DNA from: JAUIAI01 sp050633665
Lineage (GTDB): Bacteria; Pseudomonadota; Gammaproteobacteria; Burkholderiales; Burkholderiaceae_E
DNA: 64,000 bases
Direction: 5' to 3'
Assembly: GCA_050633665.1 (NCBI GenBank)
Contig: JBOEGY010000002.1
Location: 310,001-374,000, forward strand
Part shown: positions 8,939 to 16,238 of the stretch, in pieces
Numbering within the stretch: the first letter of the stretch is position 1
Layout: each line of letters starts with the position of its first letter
Notes under the pieces: model-generated
Seen by the model: only the letters and a program-made list of their open reading frames with translations
What the model was told of the DNA's origin: nothing
The model's database searches: none
Program-made: the position numbers and the translations under genes

Positions 8939-9438
8939 TAGAGCTTCACTTTCAGCGTTGTCACGATCTCGTGCACTGTGAGTTCACCGAACCAGGCGCC
9001 GAGTTTTTCCGCCAGGTCCATGAGGTGCTTTACCTCGTCTGACAACCCTCTCGCCTTGGTTTTCGACAGCGGAATGGCCTCGCCGTTGTCGGCGAGTTTG
9101 AGCAGGCTTCCCGCGACGGCGAGCTCGATGGATTGCAGGCTGAGCTTGCGCCATCGAACTGAGCGGTCATGGATCTGAATCAGCAGATCCTGTTTGGACA
9201 CTGACGAATCTCCGAACTTTGCGGCGAACGCCCGCAAGCCCGAACTCTTGTAAGTGCGCTTCACAAATTCCGAGGTCGCCTGATGCAGAATGATAGGCAG
9301 CACAAGAAAGAGAAGCGGCAACGGCGGCGGGGCGTTGACGCGATGAGCCTCGACGTATCCACAACAAAATCGCCATACGAGCGCAGCACCCAACGCAGGG
9401 TTTTGGACGTTTTGGGCCTCTCTTGCCAGCATCGTCAC
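8938..9438 (-). CDS. ABC-3C system middle component
   Basis: 166 residues from a GTG at 9438 that overlaps the upstream stop; an ATG at 9432 is an alternative. The sequence follows the middle-component pattern: NPALGAALVWRFCCGY near the N-terminus, PLLFLVLPIILHQAT around 40-55, KSSGLRAFAAKF, then RWRKLSLQSIELAVAGSLL. Middle components are small helical adaptors between the effector and the ATPase in three-component ABC conflict systems. Gene order effector, middle component, ATPase is the usual one, which supports the call. Confidence 0.8.
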   Translation of the reverse strand: MTMLAREAQNVQNPALGAALVWRFCCGYVEAHRVNAPPPLPLLFLVLPIILHQATSEFVKRTYKSSGLRAFAAKFGDSSVSKQDLLIQIHDRSVRWRKLSLQSIELAVAGSLLKLADNGEAIPLSKTKARGLSDEVKHLMDLAEKLGAWFGELTVHEIVTTLKVKL

Positions 9439-10646
9439 GCCACCTTCTTGAGCTTCAGGTGTGCTTCATAGTTCGGGTGCCAGCCTACGAGCAAGTCGTC
9501 GGCCAGCATATGGAAGCAACCGGGGATGAAATGGCTCGGGGGCGACATCGCCTGAACTGGCGCAGTGAACTGCATGCAGTCAAAGTACAGTGCCTGCCCT
9601 TGATGCTGCTCGGATCTGCTACCGTGATTCAATCCACAGGTTCGCTGCTTGTTCTTCCACGCTCGCTTCAGGACACCGTCCAGGTCGTCAAAGGAGGTCT
9701 CGTCAACTTCGCCCCGGGCAGCCCAATCAGTCCGGTCGAACGAGGCCATGAAGTAGTCGCTCGCAGCCCCGAGCATCTCTTCGAATGACAACCCAATGAT
9801 GTCCAGTTGCCGGATGAAATTGTCGGGGAGATATCCCCGCGACACCGCCTCCGACGGAGCCGGAGCACGACTCGAAAGCACTGTCTGACGGTCAATCTTT
9901 TGGACGTAGGACGTGTACCAGCCATGGAAGTCATCGCGCGCGATGACAGCCGGTTTTCCGACCTCAAGCAATAGATCGATGTGACGCTTTACCACTCCGC
10001 AGAGGTGATTGGTGATGTCCTGGACCTTAGAGGGTGAAACGGGGTGGCTTCGGACGAGCGCTTCCAGATCAGCCTGGGGACTGCCACTGCCCAGGGTCAG
10101 TCGGAAATTGCAGATGAGTCGTTCCAAAAGACTTTGATCGGCAGTGAATACCTTCTCGACGTACGAAGAAATCTCCGCAGCGACTCCCGGCTTCAGGTCA
10201 AACTCCGGAGGGCACCCCCACAGCTCAGTCCGTGCCTGTGCAATGGCCGCTCGGGCGCTTTCCAGCGTATTCGCTCGGGCGAAACCCCCAACGATCGTTC
10301 CTTCGACCGGACGAGAAACGTAGAGTTCGAAAATCGCTTTTTCTACTTCGAACCCTGGGGTCGCCGCAAGCTCGACCCAATTGGAAAGAGTTTTCCATAG
10401 CGACTTTGCGCGGTCCGCGACAGGATTGGCCGTAAGCGCGCTCTTGCTTTGGACCAGCTTGACGGCACCAGCACCGTCATCCTGCGCTACATCGTCAAGA
10501 AGTTCGAGGCTGCAAACGCTCCCCTCCGGTGCTTGAAGCAACAGATGAGTGAGCCGCGTAAATTGAAGGCTGTACCCTAATGCCTGCCCCGGAACCTCGG
10601 TCTTCCGCTTAGTCCGGGATGGGCCTTTCGCTTTTGATGACGCCAT
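9435..10646 (-). CDS. ABC-3C system effector with nuclease-like N-terminal domain
   Basis: 403 residues from the ATG at 10646, which has a good GGGGGAA ribosome-binding site. After a basic N-terminus (ASSKAKGPSRTKRKTE), residues ~20-70 read GYSLQFTRLTHLLL..VCSLELLDDVAQDD..VKLVQSKSA, matching the GYxxQ / LE..DDV / QxK pattern of DUF4297/Cap4-type dsDNA nucleases. The remainder is the helical region that in this class docks to the middle component. It is the first gene of the cargo operon and overlaps the middle component by 4 bp. Probable role: nuclease arm of an anti-phage or anti-plasmid system. Confidence 0.75.
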   Translation of the reverse strand: MASSKAKGPSRTKRKTEVPGQALGYSLQFTRLTHLLLQAPEGSVCSLELLDDVAQDDGAGAVKLVQSKSALTANPVADRAKSLWKTLSNWVELAATPGFEVEKAIFELYVSRPVEGTIVGGFARANTLESARAAIAQARTELWGCPPEFDLKPGVAAEISSYVEKVFTADQSLLERLICNFRLTLGSGSPQADLEALVRSHPVSPSKVQDITNHLCGVVKRHIDLLLEVGKPAVIARDDFHGWYTSYVQKIDRQTVLSSRAPAPSEAVSRGYLPDNFIRQLDIIGLSFEEMLGAASDYFMASFDRTDWAARGEVDETSFDDLDGVLKRAWKNKQRTCGLNHGSRSEQHQGQALYFDCMQFTAPVQAMSPPSHFIPGCFHMLADDLLVGWHPNYEAHLKLKKVA

Positions 10647-10797
10647 TCGGTTCCCCCGATAGAAATCCCCCCAACCAATCCTGTTACATCTTACAAGAAG
10701 CAAGTGGTTATCTACCTGGTACCCGAGGCTGGGGCAACCGTGCCAGAAAGCCTTTTTCAAAAGCTGCAGATCGTGGTATGTAGCCCTGCCCTTGCAT

Positions 10798-10849
10798 ATC
10801 AACGCATGGGGCTGCCAGGTTCAAGTAGCCCCATAGGACAAGCGTTGAT
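10798..10849. repeat. 52-bp interrupted palindrome between conjugation core and ABC-3C operon
   Basis: Two nested perfect 8-bp arms: outer ATCAACGC (10798-10805) with GCGTTGAT (10842-10849), inner ATGGGGCT (10806-10813) with AGCCCCAT (10827-10834), with 7 unpaired bases between the two right arms. It lies in the 255-bp gap after the last transfer-operon gene and before the ABC-3C operon. No T-run follows on either strand, so it is not a classical terminator; it could be an operator, a structured leader or a recombination site. Confidence 0.6.
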
Positions 10850-10901
10850 GGGCATGTAGTTCAACTTATCCGCGGCATCGATAGAAAGTTAGCGGGTGAA
10901 G

Positions 10902-11180
10902 TCATTCCGGCACACCACCAGCACTGAGCGACGATTTGGCATAGGCGACGGAAGCTTTTCGCCTGACGTTCGCTCGCCGGAATCCTCGATCTCCGGCCAC
11001 GAACGCCTCCAGCATGTGTGGGATCAGCGTGACCGCATCGACCGCTTCGCCGTAGGTCTGCGCGTGCAGTGCGGCGTAGCGATCGAGTTCAGCCTTCAGG
11101 CTGGTCGGACAAGAGAACGTGAGCTTCGTGCTCTCGGTTTTGGGCAGCGGCCCAAGACGCAGCTTCTTGGAGGTGTTCAT
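10902..11180 (-). CDS. DUF2274 protein, last gene of the trb operon
   Basis: 92 residues. The segment KLTFSCPTSLKAELDRYAALHAQTYGE resembles a ribbon-helix-helix or similar small DNA-binding fold, and the overall pattern is that of the DUF2274 proteins that regularly follow trbI in Tn4371-like elements. It overlaps the end of trbI by 4 bp (ATGA), so it is translated from the transfer message. Function is unknown; a regulatory role is possible. Confidence 0.75.
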   Translation of the reverse strand: MNTSKKLRLGPLPKTESTKLTFSCPTSLKAELDRYAALHAQTYGEAVDAVTLIPHMLEAFVAGDRGFRRANVRRKASVAYAKSSLSAGGVPE

Positions 11181-12439
11181 CTCGCGGTTCCCCGGTTGAA
11201 GAACAGAGGCTGGTACGGCCGCAACACCAGGTCGCGGTTGACGATGATCCGCACCGGCAGGCCCGGCCGCTCTGTCAACGTCGGCTGAATGCTCATGTTG
11301 CGCCGGGTCATCTCCTGGCCCACCTGATTGATGCTGTCCTGCGCGCTGTCACGCCCAGCGATCACGATGCGATTGCCGTTCTGCCGGTTCTCCGGCTCGG
11401 CTAGCTCTGCGCCCACGCCCAGCAGTGTCGTCAGCGCCGCACCGGCAAAGACGCGATCCCAGTGCCAATCGACGCCATCCTCCAGGCCGGAGTAGCCGGC
11501 CGGGTCAGTGCCCGCGGGGTTGTCGAGCTTCAGCGAAGACGTGTCCGGCAGGATGATGCGGCTCCACACCACCTGCACGCGGCTCTGCCCGTAGCTCACC
11601 TGGCTGTTGTACTTGCCCAGGAGGCGCGAGCCCTGCGGGATCAGCAGGAACTTCCCCGTCGCCGTGTCATACACCGGCTCTGTCACCGTGCCAATCACGT
11701 CGCCTGGCAGGTCAGATTTGATGCCCGTCACCAGCGCCCCAGCGATCACCGTCCCGGCCATCACCTGGTACGGCGAGGACGGCATTTGCAGATTGCCGGA
11801 ATTGCGGGTTTCTGTAGAACCGCCTTTCAGGAAAGCCTCTTTCTGGTCTTGCCGGTTCTGCACGGCGGTGGGGTCGGATGGCTGGGCCGCCGTCGAGGCC
11901 GGGCCAGCGGCCAGCGGGTCGAAGCCCGCCAAAGCCGATGCCGGGCCAGCCGCTTGCGCAGTCGCTGGCGCTGCGGTCTTGCCGGGAGTGCCCGAACGGA
12001 AGAACACCGAGGAACCCGCGGCTGCTTCGGCTTCCTTGCGCCGAGCATCGTCTGGGTCGTGGCCTGGCGGCGCATACGTCGGCGTCACCGGCTGCTGTGC
12101 CTTCACGATGGCCGGGCCCAGGTCGCCCGGCAGCGGCGGCCCCAGCTCGGGCACCTTTCGCGGCAGCTTGGAGTAATCCGAAGGCAGGCCATCCAGCCCT
12201 TCGGACTTCGAGACGCGATCGACGTTGTAAAGCTCGGTCTGCTCGCCCGCGCCGCGCCGATACGGCTGCAATGACCAGATCGTGGCCCCGAGCACGGCGA
12301 CCGACAGGCCGCCGATGAGCATGGCCAAGGTGCGCCGATTCAGGCGCGTGACGGCGCGCGGCTGGGCGCGCAACGCCACCGCCTCGGGCGCAACCTTGCC
12401 CGCCTGCGCCGCAAGATCAGGGGAATCGTCCTGGCTCAT
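11177..12439 (-). CDS. trbI: Conjugal transfer protein TrbI (VirB10-like)
   Basis: 420 residues. A cytoplasmic N-terminus is followed by one membrane segment (LAMLIGGLSVAVLGATIWSL, ~38-57), a Pro/Ala-rich periplasmic linker and a C-terminal beta-rich TrbI/VirB10 domain (YQVMAGTVIAGALVTGIKSD, GDVIGTVTEPVYDTATG, LLIPQGSRLLGKYNSQV). TrbI spans the envelope and links the outer-membrane ring to the inner-membrane complex of the mating-pair-formation type IV secretion system. It lies 2 bp after trbG and overlaps the DUF2274 gene. Confidence 0.93.
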   Translation of the reverse strand: MSQDDSPDLAAQAGKVAPEAVALRAQPRAVTRLNRRTLAMLIGGLSVAVLGATIWSLQPYRRGAGEQTELYNVDRVSKSEGLDGLPSDYSKLPRKVPELGPPLPGDLGPAIVKAQQPVTPTYAPPGHDPDDARRKEAEAAAGSSVFFRSGTPGKTAAPATAQAAGPASALAGFDPLAAGPASTAAQPSDPTAVQNRQDQKEAFLKGGSTETRNSGNLQMPSSPYQVMAGTVIAGALVTGIKSDLPGDVIGTVTEPVYDTATGKFLLIPQGSRLLGKYNSQVSYGQSRVQVVWSRIILPDTSSLKLDNPAGTDPAGYSGLEDGVDWHWDRVFAGAALTTLLGVGAELAEPENRQNGNRIVIAGRDSAQDSINQVGQEMTRRNMSIQPTLTERPGLPVRIIVNRDLVLRPYQPLFFNRGTAR

Positions 12440-12441
12440 GG

Positions 12442-13434
12442 TCAGTTCCTCCGCGTGCCGTCCGTGCGCTCGATCCGCACCACGTCGCCCTTGTCTCCGC
12501 CCAGACGCAGCTCGGCCGCGCCGAACAGGCGATCCACGATGTAGTACGGCGAGCGGAAGCGGTAGTTCACCAGTTGCCCGTCGCCCTGCGCGCCGACCAC
12601 GAACAGCGGCGGCAGCTCGCCCTGGGCGATGCCCGGCGGAAACTGGATGTAGACCTTCTCCCCGTCATCGAAGGCGCGCAGCGGCTTCCACGGCGGATTG
12701 CTGCCGCTGACCGCATACCGGAAACGGATCTTCTCCAGCGACAAGCCGACATCGACCGGCGCGGCGGCGCTGGCCGCTTGCGCCTGGCGCTGCAGGGCCA
12801 GCATCTTGTCCTTCGGATACTCCCAGGACACCGAGGCCATCCACGTCTTCTCGGTCGAGGTCAGCTCCAGCAGGTAGGTGCGTCGGCTGGTGGTGACAAC
12901 CAGATTGGTCTTGAGGCCCGAGCGGATCGGCTTGACCATCACATTGACGCGCAGCGCATCGCCGCTGCCGCTGGACGTGTCCCCGACGATCCAGCGCACC
13001 GTATCGCCCGCCGCCACCGTCACCAGTTCCTCGCCCGGTTGGAGCGCGATCACGGTCACGCGGCCCACGGCCGCATAGACCTGATACAGCGCGCCATCCG
13101 TGAAGGGCCACACCTGGATCGCATTGACGTAGCCCTCGCGTGTCGGCGCAATGCGCGCCTCGGCGTTGGCGCGGGACACGCGCACGGTTTCATCGGCGGG
13201 CTCTGCGGCGGGCTTGGCATCCGGCACAGGTTTCATCTGCGCCGGCATCGGCAGCACCTGCGGCACGGCCACCACTTCGACCGGTGCAGGTGGCTCCGGC
13301 AGCGGCTGGGCCTGCACCGGTTCATCGAGCGAAATGGACGGCGGCGGCTTGCCCTGCGTAGCGCAGCCAGAGAACAGCACGGTCGAAGCCAGCAGCATCA
13401 CCGGCAAGACGGATTTACGGAAAAGATCATTCAT
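12442..13434 (-). CDS. trbG: Conjugal transfer protein TrbG (VirB9-like)
   Basis: 330 residues from the ATG at 13434, which overlaps the trbF stop. The N-terminus is a lipoprotein-type signal (VLPVMLLASTVLFSGC), with the Cys at residue 24 as likely lipidation site. The rest matches the VirB9/TrbG/CagX fold: AYAAVGRVTVIALQPGEELV, a middle beta domain, and a C-terminal YRFRSPYYIVDRLFGAAEL motif. TrbG forms the outer-membrane ring of the mating channel together with TrbI. Confidence 0.93.
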   Translation of the reverse strand: MNDLFRKSVLPVMLLASTVLFSGCATQGKPPPSISLDEPVQAQPLPEPPAPVEVVAVPQVLPMPAQMKPVPDAKPAAEPADETVRVSRANAEARIAPTREGYVNAIQVWPFTDGALYQVYAAVGRVTVIALQPGEELVTVAAGDTVRWIVGDTSSGSGDALRVNVMVKPIRSGLKTNLVVTTSRRTYLLELTSTEKTWMASVSWEYPKDKMLALQRQAQAASAAAPVDVGLSLEKIRFRYAVSGSNPPWKPLRAFDDGEKVYIQFPPGIAQGELPPLFVVGAQGDGQLVNYRFRSPYYIVDRLFGAAELRLGGDKGDVVRIERTDGTRRN

Positions 13435-14135
13435 GGCTTTGCTCCTTCGTTTCCTTCCAGTTCGCGGCTCCACGACAGCCCGTTGACGTAGATGCCCAGG
13501 GGGTTCTTGCGCACGCGCTGCTCGGTGCGCGGCGTCTGCTGCACGATGGACACCACGGCGTTCCAGCGTTCAGTGCGATCCAGCGCACCGTTCACAAAGC
13601 GCGTCTCCGTCCAGCGCACGTTGAAAGACGTGTCGCTGGCGCGGGTCACGCTGGTGATCTGCACCGTCACCGACTCCTTGCCGATGCGCGCGAACGGGTC
13701 ATTGGTGCGGGCGTACTCGTTGAGCACCACGGCGCCCTTGTCGGTCGTGTAGTCGTAGGCATCGAGCCAGTTCTGCCGCACCACGATCGGGTCGATGGAC
13801 AGCGAGCGCACCAGGCCGATGAAGCGGCCCAGGTGGTAGGCCATCTGCGCATCGCTGGGCCGGTACGGCGTGGCGGCTTCGCCGACAGCGCGCACCTGGC
13901 CCGCGTTGTCCACCTCAATGACGTAAGGGGTGACGATGGATTGCGCGGAGCGCCAGACAAGCCCGCCCGCCATCAGCACGGCCAGCGTGAGGCAACCAAA
14001 GGCCATGAAGCGCCAGTTCCTCGCCTGCACGCGGGCCGAGCCGATGCGGTCGTCCCACACCTGGGCGGCGGATTGGTACGGGGTAGCAGGCTGCGGCGTG
14101 TCGGCGTAGCGCACCTGCGGTCGTTTGAATCGCAT
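13431..14135 (-). CDS. trbF: Conjugal transfer protein TrbF (VirB8-like)
   Basis: 234 residues with one N-terminal membrane segment (FMAFGCLTLAVLMAGGLVW, ~43-61) and a periplasmic VirB8/TrbF domain containing the expected MAYHLGRFIGLVRSLS and YEYAR-like motifs and a final NPLGIYVNGLSWSREL. It is an inner-membrane assembly factor of the mating channel. The start lies 18 bp after trbL; the stop overlaps trbG by 4 bp. Confidence 0.92.
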   Translation of the reverse strand: MRFKRPQVRYADTPQPATPYQSAAQVWDDRIGSARVQARNWRFMAFGCLTLAVLMAGGLVWRSAQSIVTPYVIEVDNAGQVRAVGEAATPYRPSDAQMAYHLGRFIGLVRSLSIDPIVVRQNWLDAYDYTTDKGAVVLNEYARTNDPFARIGKESVTVQITSVTRASDTSFNVRWTETRFVNGALDRTERWNAVVSIVQQTPRTEQRVRKNPLGIYVNGLSWSRELEGNEGAKP

Positions 14136-14153
14136 GGGAGTTCTCCTTCAAGA

Positions 14154-15497
14154 TCAGGAATCGGAATCACGCAGGCTTGGCCCCTGGCTGGAGCTGCCGC
14201 CGTCGCCGCCGCGCAGCGTGTGGGCGGCGGTGGTTGCGGCATGGGTGAGCTGCTGCCTGCGATGCAGGCGCTTGGCCCAGGCGGGTTGTTCGGTGGATGT
14301 GGCTGTGGCGGGAGACTCGCTTACGGCCTGTGCGGCGCCGCCCCCCGACGCCGATCCGGCGTCATCGGGTCGAAAAGCCGCTGCCATGCGCTCCTTCATC
14401 GAGCGCGCTCCATTGGCCACCTTCTGCCCCGCCGCCTGCGCGCTGGTCTTGGCCACATTGCCCACGCCAGCAGCGGCGCCCTTGAGGCCGCCACCGGCCG
14501 AAGCGGAGCCCGCCTGGTACGCCGACCGGGCGCTGCTGGCGGTCGATGCCATCGAGCGGGCGGCGGCAGGTGCCATGCGTGCCCCGGCCGCCACGGCGCT
14601 GCCGACGCCCGTAGCAGCGGCACCAACCGCAACAGCGGTTCCGGCTGCGCCGATGGCAGCACCGGCCATCGCGCCTGCACCGAGCTGCGGCCCACCGGAC
14701 ACCAGCCCGGTCGCAATGCCCGGCCCGAAGATGCCCAGGGCCAGCAGGGACAACGAGGCCAGCATGATGACCAGCGCCCGGTCGATAGACGGCTCGGAGC
14801 CCGCCGGAATGTTGAACTCGGAGAACAACCCCGAGCCGATGCCCACGATCACGGCCAACACCAGCACCTTGATGCCCGAGGACACCACGTTGCCCAGCAC
14901 CTTTTCAGCCAGGAACGCCGTCTTGTTCCACAGGGCGAACGGCACCAGCACGAAGCCCGCCAGCGTCGTCAGCTTGAACTCAATCAGCGTGACGAAGAGT
15001 TGCACCGCCAGCACGAAGAAGCTGACGATGACCACCAGCCACGCGAAGAACAGCACGACGATGGGCGCGAGGTGGATGAACACCTCGGGGAAGCCCGACA
15101 GCTCCTTGATCTGGTCGAGGATCGGGGCCGCTGCGTCGATACCGGCCTTGGCCAACCGTCCCGGCTGCAGGAAGTTGCCCATGCTCAGGGTCGAGCCGCT
15201 GGCCGTCAGGCCCAGGCCCGCGAAGGAGCGGAACACCACGCTGGCCAGCATGTTGAAGTTGCCGATGATGTAGGCGAAGGCACCGACGTACAGCACCTTG
15301 CGGATCAGTTTGGCGATCACGTCCTCGCCCTGGCCGGTGGCATGCCCCATCGCCCAGAACAGCCCGGCCAGCGTCATGTCGATGACGATCAACGTTGCGG
15401 TCAGGAACGCCACCTCGCCTTGCAGCAGGCCGAAGCCCGAGTCGATGTAGCGCGAGAAAACGTCGAGGAAGCGGTCAATGACCGAAACGTCGTTCAT
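14154..15497 (-). CDS. trbL: Conjugal transfer protein TrbL (VirB6-like)
   Basis: 447 residues, polytopic inner-membrane protein. Hydrophobic segments include FLTATLIVIDMTLAGLFWAM, VLYVGAFAYIIGNFNML, VFIHLAPIVVLFFAWLVVIV and ALVIMLASLSLLALGIFG. The C-terminal ~150 residues are Ala/Gly-rich and low in complexity, as in other TrbL/VirB6 proteins. It forms part of the inner-membrane pore. It lies 12 bp downstream of trbJ in the operon. Confidence 0.93.
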   Translation of the reverse strand: MNDVSVIDRFLDVFSRYIDSGFGLLQGEVAFLTATLIVIDMTLAGLFWAMGHATGQGEDVIAKLIRKVLYVGAFAYIIGNFNMLASVVFRSFAGLGLTASGSTLSMGNFLQPGRLAKAGIDAAAPILDQIKELSGFPEVFIHLAPIVVLFFAWLVVIVSFFVLAVQLFVTLIEFKLTTLAGFVLVPFALWNKTAFLAEKVLGNVVSSGIKVLVLAVIVGIGSGLFSEFNIPAGSEPSIDRALVIMLASLSLLALGIFGPGIATGLVSGGPQLGAGAMAGAAIGAAGTAVAVGAAATGVGSAVAAGARMAPAAARSMASTASSARSAYQAGSASAGGGLKGAAAGVGNVAKTSAQAAGQKVANGARSMKERMAAAFRPDDAGSASGGGAAQAVSESPATATSTEQPAWAKRLHRRQQLTHAATTAAHTLRGGDGGSSSQGPSLRDSDS

Positions 15498-15509
15498 GGC
15501 CCGGCTCCG

Positions 15510-16238
15510 TCAACGGCTGTAGAAGTTCACGGGCTGCGGCGTGTACGGCGTACCGGTTCCCACGAAGCGCCGGTTTACCTCGCGGCCACGCTCCACGGCG
15601 GCGGCCTGCCGCGCGAATTCCAGCGAGGCCGCGCGGTCCTGCGTGATCTGCAGCCGCTGCGTCTGTATGGACTGCTTGGCTTGCAGGGCCAGCAACTGGT
15701 TCATGGCCTGCATCGCCTGCAAAGCGCCCACGGCCGACTGGCTCTTGCCCACCAGGTCGGCCAGCACGCCTTCGTCGTCGCTCAGGTTCTGCGAGGCCTG
15801 GGCCTGCATCTGCATGGTGGTCTGCAGGCCATTGAGCGTGTTCTTCCAGCGCTCCTGCGCGTCGCGGTACATCTGATTGCCGCTCACCGTGGCAGCGTAT
15901 TGCTCCGGATACAGGCGCCGGAACTCCCGATCCAGATTCGTCACGTCATAGGCCAGGCCCCTGGCCTGAGCGATCAGCCGCTGGGTGGTCGCCAGATTGG
16001 TGCGCAACTGGCCCACCACACTGGACGGCAAGCTCGTCAGATTGCGCGCCTGGTTGATGAGCATCTGCGCCTCGTTCTGGAGCTGCTTGATCTGGTTGTT
16101 GATCTGCTCCAGCGTGCGGATCGCGGTCAGCGTGTTCTGCACGAGGTTCGTGGGGTCGATCACGACCCACTGCGCCTGCACGGCGGTAGCGGTGCAAAGC
16201 ATGGCCGCGACGGCGGCGGCGACAAGACGCTTTTTCAT
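15510..16238 (-). CDS. trbJ: Conjugal transfer protein TrbJ (VirB5-like)
   Basis: 242 residues from the ATG at 16238 (4-bp overlap with trbE). A cleavable signal peptide (MKKRLVAAAVAAMLCTATAV, cut after AQA) precedes a mostly helical, Gln-rich periplasmic protein (TLEQINNQIKQLQNEAQMLI). TrbJ/VirB5 proteins associate with the pilus and contribute to mating-pair contact. There is no trbK next to it, unlike RP4; an exclusion-like lipoprotein is encoded at 23070 instead. Confidence 0.92.
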   Translation of the reverse strand: MKKRLVAAAVAAMLCTATAVQAQWVVIDPTNLVQNTLTAIRTLEQINNQIKQLQNEAQMLINQARNLTSLPSSVVGQLRTNLATTQRLIAQARGLAYDVTNLDREFRRLYPEQYAATVSGNQMYRDAQERWKNTLNGLQTTMQMQAQASQNLSDDEGVLADLVGKSQSAVGALQAMQAMNQLLALQAKQSIQTQRLQITQDRAASLEFARQAAAVERGREVNRRFVGTGTPYTPQPVNFYSR

